A DNA stretch of 10,618 bases, from positions 1-10,618 of the forward strand of contig CANJYC010000044.1 of the NCBI GenBank assembly GCA_947478985.1. Direction: 5' to 3'. Each line of letters opens with the position of its first letter. The first letter of the stretch is position 1. Source of the DNA: Acidobacteriota bacterium. Lineage in GTDB: Bacteria; Acidobacteriota; Vicinamibacteria; Vicinamibacterales; UBA2999. Shown here in pieces: positions 1 through 5,931 of the stretch. The position numbers and the translations under genes were made by a program. The notes under the pieces are model-generated. The model was not told the DNA's origin, made no database searches, and worked only from the letters and a program-made list of their open reading frames with translations.

Positions 1-333
1 GGTACGTGAGCTGGGTTTAGAACGTCGCGAGACAGTTCGGTCTCTATCTGTGATGGGCGCAGGAGATTTGAGTGGGGCTGACCTTAGTACGAGAGGACCG
101 GGTTGGACGAACCTCTAGTGTATCGGTTGTCACGCCAGTGGCAGTGCCGAGTAGCTACGTTCGGAAGGGAGAAACGCTGAAGGCATCTAAGCGTGAAACC
201 CTCCACGAGATGAGATCTCCCAGGGCATAAGCCCTCTGAAGGCTCCTGGTAGACTACCAGGTTGATAGGCCAGGTGTGGAAGCGCAGCGATGCGTTAAGC
301 TAACTGGTACTAATGAGCCGTGAGGCTTGACTA
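1..333 (+). rRNA. rrl: 23S ribosomal RNA, 3' end (partial)
   Basis: This is the 3'-terminal part (domain VI and the end of domain V) of large-subunit rRNA; the 5' portion lies outside the window. The universally conserved sarcin-ricin loop AGTACGAGAGGAC is at 86-98. It is preceded by the conserved run GAGCTGGGTTTAGAACGTCG (8-27). The 3' end is recognisable from TAAGCTAACTGGTACTAATG and GCCGTGAGGCTTGA (about 297-330), which match the end of bacterial 23S closely. The exact mature 3' end (331-335) is set by analogy with E. coli and may be off by a few bases. The gene is followed by a spacer and 5S rRNA, the normal bacterial order. Confidence 0.97.
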
Positions 334-344
334 CATTTTCTCTC

Positions 345-370
345 TCTCCTCTGTTGCGTGGGAGAGGAGA
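345..370 (+). other. Hairpin in the 23S-5S spacer
   Basis: A perfect 8-bp stem, TCTCCTCT (345-352) with AGAGGAGA (363-370), closes a 10-nt loop just after the mature 23S end. It lies in transcribed spacer, so it is probably a local fold of the precursor RNA or competes with the 23S processing stalk. The strand pairing is seen directly; the processing role is inferred. Confidence 0.5.
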
Positions 371-412
371 ACTACCGTTTGCAGGGTATTCAGTTGTCAG
401 TTGTTCTTTGAA

Positions 413-433
413 TTGGCCGACATTGTTGGCCGA
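413..433 (+). other. Second spacer hairpin
   Basis: GGCCGAC (415-421) pairs with GTTGGCC (425-431) around a 3-nt ATT loop, with one G-U pair. Two further weak pairs extend it to 413/433. It follows a short TTGTTCTTTGAATT stretch resembling A/T-rich spacer elements of rRNA operons. No U-run follows, so it is not a terminator. Its function is unknown; precursor folding is the simplest view. Confidence 0.35.
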
Positions 434-441
434 ACAGGATA

Positions 442-511
442 GTCTGGGACGATCGACATGGCGATGTGATGCGGCGAAATAAGCTGCGCCTCACCATGTC
501 GGACCCCAGGC
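442..511 (+). other. Long imperfect hairpin directly upstream of 5S rRNA
   Basis: The outer arms CTGGG (444-448) and CCCAG (505-509) pair. Inside them, a perfect 8-bp helix forms between CGACATGG (454-461) and CCATGTCG (494-501). A weaker inner helix follows (TGA 467-469 with TCA 491-493, GCG 471-473 with CGC 487-489), capped by an A-rich loop. It ends about 9 nt before the 5S 5' end, a position suited to a processing signal in the precursor. No tRNA can be folded from this spacer. The pairing is direct observation; the maturation role is inference. Confidence 0.5.
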
Positions 512-519
512 AACCAGTT

Positions 520-637
<118 letters not shown>

Positions 638-645
638 TTATTTTT

Positions 646-679
646 AAGAGCCGCCATGAGCAATCATGGCGGCTTTTTG
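646..679 (+). terminator. Rho-independent terminator of the rRNA operon
   Basis: A perfect 11-bp stem, AGCCGCCATGA (649-659) with TCATGGCGGCT (664-674), is capped by a GCAA tetraloop (660-663) and followed by a T-run (674-678). Three further A/G-T pairs can extend the base (646-648 with 675-677). Stem, stable GNRA loop and U-tract are all textbook for an intrinsic terminator. It separates rRNA transcription from the transporter genes downstream. Confidence 0.95.
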
Positions 680-747
680 TTTGTACTTCACACTTGCGTG
701 GGCGGAGGCTCGCGTGGGGTTGGCTGGGGCGGCCATGCACAGAACGA

Positions 748-776
748 TTGCCGTCCCTGAAGCCATGGACCACAAT
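748..776 (+). promoter_or_regulatory. Candidate sigma-70-type promoter for the transporter genes
   Basis: TTGCCG (748-753) and CACAAT (771-776) each match the -35 and -10 consensus at 4 of 6 positions with an ideal 17-nt spacer. Transcription would begin near 783, giving a 5' leader of about 16 nt before the ATG at 799. A new promoter is expected here because the strong rRNA terminator lies just upstream. The match is weak and chance is possible. Confidence 0.3.
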
Positions 777-798
777 ACGTGCTCCCGCCACGAAACTG

Positions 799-2280
799 AT
801 GTCACGTCGCTGCGCGCCGTTCATTGCGTGCCTGCTCCTAGTGGCACCGCTCCTTTCCCAAGCTCAGGAGCCTTCGGCCTTACGATGGGGAGGCGACTCG
901 GAAGGTGGCGCACCGTTTGTCGAGGCCGACCCATCTGACCCGTCCCGCGTGGTGGGTTTCGACGTTGAAGTGGCCCAGTTGCTGGCCGCCAAGCTTGGGC
1001 GCACTGCGCAATTTATCCAGGTTGGATTTACCAGCATCGACGCCTCTGCCAACCGCGGAGACTTCGACATTGGGTTGAGCGGCATCGAAGATAGCCCCGC
1101 GCGGCGCACGCGGCTCGCAGTCACCATTCCCTATTACGAATTTCGGGAAGTTCTTACCGTGCGTCAGGCGGATCGCGAGCGCTATCGCACGCTCGGCGAG
1201 CTCCGCGGGCGGCGCATCGCCACGCTTGGCGGAACGCTGGCGTACGATCTGCTGGTCAAAGCGCAGAGCGAGCAGGGAGTGATTCCTGTCACCTACGAAG
1301 ACGACGTACATCCATACAGCGACCTAGCGATCGGTCGGGTGGATGCAGTCGTCCTCGATGAAGTCCTCGCCCGGCGTGGAATTCGTCAGAACGGCACGCT
1401 CGTCAATCAACCGGCGACGCTCGGTGTCGGCCACTATGTGGGAGTGCTAGCCCCGACCCAAGGGGCCCTGCGCGATCGAATCGATGCGATCCTCCGCGAG
1501 GCAATGCGAGACGGCCGCCTCGAAAGCATCTTCCGGCGCTGGAATATGTGGAATGCGGATCAGCCGCGGCTCTATGCACGACTGATTGTTCCCGCTAAAG
1601 ACGTCCCCGTTGATGCGTCGCTGATGCCGGCTGAGGGGCTCTGGGACGCTACACGCCGTTACCTCCCTGCGCTCCTGCGTGCAACGGCAATCACCGTGGT
1701 GCTCTCATGTCTCGCGATGGCCATGGCGGTCGCGCTCGGTGTGGCAATTGCAAGCGGCCGGGTCTACGCAAATGCCCCGCTCCGCGCAGCGCTCACCGCC
1801 TACGTCGAGGTCATCCGTGGTACGCCTCTCCTTCTGCAACTGTTCGTCTTGTACTTCGGCCTCGCAAGCATCGTGCAGCTGCCCGCCTTTCTTGCAGCAC
1901 TCATCGGACTTGGCCTGAACTATGCCGCCTACGAAAGCGAGATCTACCGCAGTGCACTCGAGGCGGTTCCCGTCGGGCAGCTTGATGCGGCCCGGACTCT
2001 GGGGTTCAGCCGCCTCCAGACACTACTGCTCGTGCGCGGGCCACAGGCCTTCCGTCTGGCGCTGGCACCAATGACAAACGACTTCGTGGCGCTCCTCAAG
2101 GACAGCTCGCTCGTTTCGGTAATTACTGTGGTGGAGCTGACCAAGGAAACCTCGATCTTCGCGGCCAATATCGGGAGCTGGGTCCTGCCGGGGGCGCTGT
2201 GCGCAGCGATGTACCTGGCACTGTCGCTGCCGCTTGCACGCGTCGCGCGCCATATCGAGAAAGGATGGCGACGGACGTGA
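799..2280 (+). CDS. Polar amino-acid ABC transporter, fused substrate-binding and permease protein
   Basis: One 493-aa chain that should capture an amino acid outside the inner membrane and carry it across. Residues 1-23 are a signal peptide (MSRR followed by a hydrophobic run ending near SQAQ). Residues about 25-255 are a family 3 solute-binding domain: GFDVEVAQLL at 53-62, R102 at the place of the ligand carboxylate-binding Arg of GlnH, PYY at 111-113, and D187 in VDAVVLDE at the place of GlnH Asp157. Residues about 288-485 are a HisM/GlnP-type permease with about five helices, YVEVIRGTPLLLQLF (335-349) and an EAA loop (about 381-405). The ATG at 799 is chosen because it starts the signal peptide; an in-frame TTG at 694 would add 35 unlikely residues. 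No clear Shine-Dalgarno is seen. It overlaps the ATPase gene by 16 bases. Glutamine, arginine or another polar amino acid is possible; the substrate cannot be fixed. Confidence 0.93.
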   Translation: MSRRCAPFIACLLLVAPLLSQAQEPSALRWGGDSEGGAPFVEADPSDPSRVVGFDVEVAQLLAAKLGRTAQFIQVGFTSIDASANRGDFDIGLSGIEDSPARRTRLAVTIPYYEFREVLTVRQADRERYRTLGELRGRRIATLGGTLAYDLLVKAQSEQGVIPVTYEDDVHPYSDLAIGRVDAVVLDEVLARRGIRQNGTLVNQPATLGVGHYVGVLAPTQGALRDRIDAILREAMRDGRLESIFRRWNMWNADQPRLYARLIVPAKDVPVDASLMPAEGLWDATRRYLPALLRATAITVVLSCLAMAMAVALGVAIASGRVYANAPLRAALTAYVEVIRGTPLLLQLFVLYFGLASIVQLPAFLAALIGLGLNYAAYESEIYRSALEAVPVGQLDAARTLGFSRLQTLLLVRGPQAFRLALAPMTNDFVALLKDSSLVSVITVVELTKETSIFAANIGSWVLPGALCAAMYLALSLPLARVARHIEKGWRRT

Positions 2281-2912
2281 CGACGCTGGAGCTTCACCGA
2301 GTTGACATTCGGCGGGGCGATCGACTCATCGTGCACAAAGTATCGTTCTCTGCGACGCGCGGCGAGCTGCTCGCACTCATGGGGCCCTCCGGATCCGGAA
2401 AGACCACGGTGCTTCGTTGCATCGCTGGACTGGACCCCGTTGACAGCGGCGAACTCAGAGCGGAGCGGGCAGGCATGGTGCTTCAGTTTCACCATCTGTT
2501 TGAGCACCTGACCGCGGTGCACAATATCTGGCTCGCCCCAGTGCACGTCCTCAAACAGCCGCAGGCCCAGGCCGAGCGTCGTGCACGTGAACTGCTACAA
2601 CAGCTCGGCGTCGGACATCGCGCCGATGCGCTGCCGCACGAGTTGTCAGGAGGCGAGGCGCAGCGGGTCGCCATTGCCCGGGCACTGGCCGTTGATCCCC
2701 CGGTGCTGCTCATGGACGAGCCGACGGCATCGCTCGATCCAGCGCGCCGGGATGACCTGGCAGGGACCCTCCGTCAGCTTGCCGCTCAGGGACGGACCGT
2801 GGTGATCTCAACGCACGACGCCGCCTTCGCCCGCGCATGTGCCGATCACGTCGTATTCCTGGAAGAGGGCCGGGTCACCCGCGACGGCCGGCCCGGCGAG
2901 CTGCTCCCGTAG
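2265..2912 (+). CDS. Amino-acid ABC transporter ATP-binding protein
   Basis: Cytoplasmic ATPase that should power the fused permease encoded just upstream. At 215 aa it is shorter than the usual 240-250 aa of GlnQ/HisP. It has Walker A GPSGSGKT (40-47), Q-loop Q74 in MVLQFHHLFEHLT, signature LSGGEAQR (127-134), Walker B VLLMDEPT (147-154), D-loop SLDP (156-159) and switch H184 in STHD, so it looks catalytically complete. The missing length lies mainly between DSGE (60-63) and GMVLQ (70-74), where relatives carry a longer beta-hairpin. The usual aromatic A-loop residue before GD appears to be Arg17. The ATG at 2265 sits inside the end of the permease gene, with AGAAAGG immediately before it; this spacing is tight, so coupling to upstream translation is likely. 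Family assignment is firm, substrate is not. Confidence 0.93.
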   Translation: MATDVTTLELHRVDIRRGDRLIVHKVSFSATRGELLALMGPSGSGKTTVLRCIAGLDPVDSGELRAERAGMVLQFHHLFEHLTAVHNIWLAPVHVLKQPQAQAERRARELLQQLGVGHRADALPHELSGGEAQRVAIARALAVDPPVLLMDEPTASLDPARRDDLAGTLRQLAAQGRTVVISTHDAAFARACADHVVFLEEGRVTRDGRPGELLP

Positions 2913-2921
2913 GTTCTGTAA

Positions 2922-2943
2922 ATCAGACCGAGTCTGGGATTTT
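2922..2943 (+). other. Small hairpin with short T-run after the ATPase gene
   Basis: CAGAC (2924-2928) pairs with GTCTG (2932-2936) around a CGA loop, followed by GGATTTTG. The stem is only 5 bp and the T-run 4, so it is at best a weak attenuator or terminator between the transporter genes and the membrane-protein gene. A TAAAAT hexamer (2952-2957) just downstream resembles a -10 box, but no -35 match is found at the proper distance. Confidence 0.25.
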
Positions 2944-2970
2944 GAACAACGTAAAATGAGACCCGGTTCA

Positions 2971-3708
2971 ATGCCAGATATCCAACCGAAGAAAGCGGCG
3001 ACCGACGCCATCTACATTGAGCTCGATACCGAGCGTAAAATCCGCCATCGGAACAAGACCTACTACCGCGTCTTGCACTGGCCAATCTGGATCTTTACGT
3101 TCTTTATTGCTCCCGGTCCGCTGACGTTCGACCTCTTTGCTCACGGTTTCGATACGCGCATGCTCGTCTGGTTATCGATCGTGCTGGTCGCTACCGGAAT
3201 TGCCGGCCTCCGTGGGAAGCTTCCTGGCTCCGAACCGAGCCCCTACATCATTCGCTTCACCGAGGATCGTCCGAATCCACTCTATCGCCGTGTCTGCTAC
3301 ACCCTCGCGTGGGGCGAGGTTGTGGCTTTCGCGGTCTTGAACCTGGTGGGGATGGCCTACGCAGTCTGGACGGGAGAGTGGCGGATGCGGCAGCTATACG
3401 ACGCCGGATATTTTCCAATTGCCGGAACCATGTGGACGCTCGGCGCGTTCGGACTGCTGCCCCGCGTCAAACCGTCAACCAAGGGTGAAGGGCACGAGCG
3501 GCGTTACTTCTACGGCTCTGTCTGGGCGGTGACGATTGCACAGCCGATCCTGTGGCTGCTGTGGAAGGTGATTCCGGTGGGCCACACAGGCGACATTGCG
3601 AAGCTCTCGGCGTTCGTGGTGATTCTCGCGGTCGTCGGGCAGATGTCCCGCCTCGGCCTCCTGCCGCGCACGCGGCCGATTCTTCCGGGCGAATGGGCAG
3701 TGGATTGA
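2971..3708 (+). CDS. Hypothetical membrane protein with about six transmembrane helices
   Basis: I do not recognise the family. The 245-aa protein has a charged N-terminus (residues 1-33: Lys/Asp/Glu-rich, including ERKIRHRNKTYYRV) followed by hydrophobic segments at about 34-55, 63-80, 111-133, 146-164, 182-202 and 209-228. Two loops are notable: LRGKLPGSEPSPYIIRF (80-96) and LLPRVKPSTKGEGHERRYF (162-180). The motif G-LLPR occurs twice, after helices 4 and 6 (GLLPRVKP, GLLPRTRP), which hints at an internal repeat of three-helix units. There is no signal peptide and no cofactor motif. ATG 2971 is preferred; ATG 2956 is also in frame and would add MRPGS, and neither has a good Shine-Dalgarno. 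It lies 58 bases after the ATPase gene and 58 before the methyltransferase. A role in the transporter is possible but unsupported. Confidence 0.8.
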   Translation: MPDIQPKKAATDAIYIELDTERKIRHRNKTYYRVLHWPIWIFTFFIAPGPLTFDLFAHGFDTRMLVWLSIVLVATGIAGLRGKLPGSEPSPYIIRFTEDRPNPLYRRVCYTLAWGEVVAFAVLNLVGMAYAVWTGEWRMRQLYDAGYFPIAGTMWTLGAFGLLPRVKPSTKGEGHERRYFYGSVWAVTIAQPILWLLWKVIPVGHTGDIAKLSAFVVILAVVGQMSRLGLLPRTRPILPGEWAVD

Positions 3709-3766
3709 TGATGGTGCTGGTCGAGATGCAGAACTCGATGTTGATTGCGACAGTGGGCCAGACATC

Positions 3767-4570
3767 CTGAAGAAGACGCCGACGAGCACCGAAGGGTACG
3801 AGGGCTGGGATGCGTACGCGCCGTTTTACGATTGGGAGAACGCGCGGACGCTTGGCAGGCGCGATGTGCCGTTCTGGCGTCAACTGGCGCTGCAGGCGGG
3901 TGGACCGGTACTCGAGCTCGGTTGCGGAACCGGCCGGATCTCAATTCCGCTTGGCCGCGCTGGCGTGCCGCTTGTCGGCCTCGATCGTTCCGCTCCGATG
4001 CTCCTTCGAGCGCGCCAGCGTATCAAGCGCGGACGACTGCAATCGCGGGTGCGTTTGGTGCGTGGCGACATCAGGCACTTGCCGTTTGCGGCCCCGTTCG
4101 CCCTGGTCATGGCGCCTTACGGCATGCTGCAGTCGCTGTTGCGCGAACGCGATCTCGCAGCGACACTGAAGGCGGTGTACGCGGCGCTCGAACCTGGCGG
4201 GACGTTCGGGATGGAGCTGGTGGCCGACCTGCCGGCGTGGGAAGAGTATCGACAGCGCGTCAGTCTCAAAGGCTGGCGCCGGGGAAAATCCGGCGCACAT
4301 GTGACGCTGGTTGAAACGGTTCGGCAGGACCGCGAAAAGGGGCTCACGATTTTTGACCAGGAGTTCACTGAGCGAATCGATGGGCAGCGCCGCGTTCACC
4401 GGTTTGCACTGACCTTCCGGACGCTCTCAGTGCCGCAAATCGCGCGGCGGCTGGAAAAGGCGGGCTTTGAAGTTGAGGCCCTGCTGGGTGACTATCAGGG
4501 TGGTCCTTGGGACCGCCGCGCGGATGTCTGGATGGTCATCGCCCGTAAGCCCGGGGTTGCGGGCGCGTGA
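3767..4570 (+). CDS. Class I SAM-dependent methyltransferase (start uncertain, probably CTG)
   Basis: Soluble methyltransferase of unknown substrate, 267 aa from the start used here. The Rossmann SAM-binding motif I is VLELGCGTGRISIPLG (48-63), followed by the acidic ribose-binding D73 in GLDRS, motif GDIRHLPF (100-107) and the post-I strand FALVMAPYGMLQ (111-122). The C-terminal half (about 146-260) gives mixed strands as in small-molecule methyltransferases. The first ATG/GTG/TTG in frame is GTG 3866, only 14 residues before motif I. The frame upstream reads EGYEGWDAYAPFYDWENA, which looks like the helical lid of such enzymes and has G/C-rich third positions back to about 3770. Before CTG 3767 the third positions become T/A-rich. 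I therefore place the start near CTG 3767, with a sequencing frameshift as the alternative. No partner gene indicates the substrate. Confidence 0.85.
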   Translation: MKKTPTSTEGYEGWDAYAPFYDWENARTLGRRDVPFWRQLALQAGGPVLELGCGTGRISIPLGRAGVPLVGLDRSAPMLLRARQRIKRGRLQSRVRLVRGDIRHLPFAAPFALVMAPYGMLQSLLRERDLAATLKAVYAALEPGGTFGMELVADLPAWEEYRQRVSLKGWRRGKSGAHVTLVETVRQDREKGLTIFDQEFTERIDGQRRVHRFALTFRTLSVPQIARRLEKAGFEVEALLGDYQGGPWDRRADVWMVIARKPGVAGA

Positions 4571-4576
4571 TAGAAT
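4568..4576 (+). promoter_or_regulatory. Candidate extended -10 promoter for the yebC-ruv operon
   Basis: TGATAGAAT combines the TGn extension with TAGAAT, a 5 of 6 match to TATAAT. The TGA is also the methyltransferase stop codon. No good -35 box lies 16-18 nt upstream, which extended -10 promoters tolerate. The predicted start of transcription near 4583 gives a leader of about 33 nt before yebC. It is the only convincing promoter-like element before the long run of overlapping genes. Confidence 0.4.
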
Positions 4577-4604
4577 CGCAGGTCGCTTTTCCCTTGTGTT
4601 TTCT

Positions 4605-4608
4605 GGAG
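4605..4608 (+). promoter_or_regulatory. Ribosome binding site of yebC
   Basis: GGAG is followed by a 7-nt spacer to the ATG at 4616, which is ideal spacing. It confirms the yebC start and is one of the few clear Shine-Dalgarno sequences in the window; most other genes here begin inside or next to the previous stop codon. Confidence 0.75.
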
Positions 4609-4615
4609 TTTACGC

Positions 4616-5365
4616 ATGTCAGGCCATTCCAAGTGGCACACGATCAAGCATAAGAAGGGCGCCGCTGACGCCAAGCGCGGCAAGATCTTTACGCGCCTCA
4701 TCAAAGAACTGACGGTCGCGGCCCGGGGTGGCGGCGGCGACGTCGACATGAATCCTCGTCTCCGCACAATTGTCGCTGAGGCGAAGGCGAACAACATGCC
4801 GCGCGAGAACATCGAACGCGCGATCCGCCGCGGCACTGGTGAAGAGCCGGGTGTCTCGTACGAAGAGATCATGTACGAGGCCTACGGACCTGGCGGTGTG
4901 GCGCTGATGATCCAGACGCTGACGGACAACAAGAACCGCACGGTCGGGGAAATCCGGTTCCTGCTCGGCAAGTGGAGCGGCAACCTGGCCGCCGAGAACA
5001 GCGTCGCCTGGATGTTCAGCCGGAAGGGACAGCTCTTCGTCGAGAAGGGCAAGGTCGACGAGGACAAGCTCCTCGCTGCCGTGCTCGACGCGGGTGCCGA
5101 CGACATGAGCGATGAAGACAGCGCGTGGGAAATTGTCACGGCGCCCGAGACTTTCGAGCCGGTACGTGAGGCGGTGAAAGCGCTTGGCGTTGAGCCGGCC
5201 AGCGCAGCCATCGCGATGATTCCGCAGAACTACGTGAAGCTGGTCGGCAAGGATGCCAACCATATGATCAAGCTGATGGAAGCGCTCGACGATCACGACG
5301 ACGTTCAGAACGTCTGGGCGAACTTCGACATCGAGGAAAAGGAGATCGAGGCCTCCCTGGCGTGA
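4616..5365 (+). CDS. yebC: YebC/TACO1-family regulatory protein
   Basis: Cytoplasmic protein of the YebC/PmpR/TACO1 family, 249 aa, the normal length. The family N-terminus is nearly perfect: SGHSKWHTIKHKKGAADAKRGKIFTRLIKE (residues 2-31). Further hallmarks are NMPRENIERAIRRGTGE (60-76), YEAYGPGGVALMI (87-99), NRTVGEIR (107-114) and the end DDHDDVQNVWANFDI (225-239). Members were first described as DNA-binding transcription regulators. The mitochondrial relative TACO1 and recent bacterial work point to a role on the ribosome in translating difficult (proline-rich) stretches, so the name transcriptional regulator should be taken with care. The start is supported by a spaced GGAG. The gene overlaps ruvC by four bases (GTGA), and the yebC-ruvC pairing is also known in E. 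coli. Confidence 0.97.
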   Translation: MSGHSKWHTIKHKKGAADAKRGKIFTRLIKELTVAARGGGGDVDMNPRLRTIVAEAKANNMPRENIERAIRRGTGEEPGVSYEEIMYEAYGPGGVALMIQTLTDNKNRTVGEIRFLLGKWSGNLAAENSVAWMFSRKGQLFVEKGKVDEDKLLAAVLDAGADDMSDEDSAWEIVTAPETFEPVREAVKALGVEPASAAIAMIPQNYVKLVGKDANHMIKLMEALDDHDDVQNVWANFDIEEKEIEASLA

Positions 5366-5931
5366 GGATATTCGGCATCGATCCAGGCTCCGAGCGCACC
5401 GGCTACGGCTGCGTGGAGACGGATGGACGCCGATATCGCCTTGTGACCTGCGGGGCCATCACCGCCGCGCCTGCCGATGCGTTCCCGCAGCGGCTGGCGC
5501 GTATCTATCGCGAGCTCGCTGCCCAGCTCAGCGCATGCCGCCCCGATTGCGTGGCAATCGAGAATCTGTTTCACGCCGTCAACGCCCGAAGCGCGCTTCT
5601 GCTCGGACACGCGCGGGGCGTGGCCATGTTGGCCGCCGTGGAGGCTAACTGCACGGTTGTCGAGTACACCCCTGCGGAAGTCAAACGCGCCGTCGTCGGC
5701 TATGGTCGGGCCGACAAGAACCAGGTGCAGCAGATGATCAAGCTGCTCCTGGGTCTCGACGAGGCCCCGTCACCGCACGATGCCGCCGATGCGCTGGCCG
5801 TCGCCATCTGCCATCTGCATTCAATGCCCACCTACGCTGCAGTGGCGGCAAGGCCGCCTGCGGGCCGCCGCCGTCCGGCCGCCGCCGGGCTGAAGTCCTG
5901 GCGCCAGTACCGCCCACCCGCCAACGGATGA
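5362..5931 (+). CDS. ruvC: Crossover junction endodeoxyribonuclease RuvC
   Basis: Resolvase that cuts Holliday junctions symmetrically as a dimer, acting with RuvAB at the end of homologous recombination. It is 189 aa with an RNase H-like fold. The four metal-binding acids are all present: D7 in FGIDPGSERTGYG, E67 in VAIENLF, and D140 and D143 in SPHDAADALAVAICH. The conserved GHARGVAMLAA (82-92) and YTPAEVKRAVVGYGRADKNQV (102-122) also match the family. The start is GTG 5362, overlapping the yebC stop as GTGA; the strong fit of residues 2-9 to the family supports it. Residues about 155-189 are an Ala/Pro/Arg-rich tail longer than in E. coli RuvC (173 aa), encoded by a GCC/CGC-rich stretch; it may be disordered and could help bind DNA. 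It overlaps ruvA by four bases. Confidence 0.97.
   Translation: MRIFGIDPGSERTGYGCVETDGRRYRLVTCGAITAAPADAFPQRLARIYRELAAQLSACRPDCVAIENLFHAVNARSALLLGHARGVAMLAAVEANCTVVEYTPAEVKRAVVGYGRADKNQVQQMIKLLLGLDEAPSPHDAADALAVAICHLHSMPTYAAVAARPPAGRRRPAAAGLKSWRQYRPPANG

Noticed and set aside
334..519. Possible tRNA in the 23S-5S spacer
   Set aside because: No T-loop GTTCGANTC-like sequence, acceptor pairing or CCA end can be found; the hairpins present do not form a cloverleaf.
694..798. In-frame TTG at 694 giving a 35-residue longer transporter protein
   Set aside because: The extension begins 20 nt after the terminator stem, has no signal-like or family-like sequence, and would bury the clear signal peptide that starts at ATG 799.
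666..938. Open frame of 90 codons starting inside the rRNA terminator
   Set aside because: It starts in the terminator stem, overlaps the transporter gene in another frame and has no recognisable protein features.
3721..3738. Small inverted repeat TCGAG/CTCGA before the methyltransferase
   Set aside because: Only 5 bp with an 8-nt loop and no T-run; too weak to call a terminator or operator.
3745..4314. 189-codon frame overlapping the methyltransferase
   Set aside because: Arg/Ala-rich out-of-frame translation; motif I and the other SAM-binding motifs lie in the other frame.
4619..5296. Antisense open frame of 225 codons opposite yebC
   Set aside because: Shadow of a strongly conserved gene; no start signal and no family likeness.
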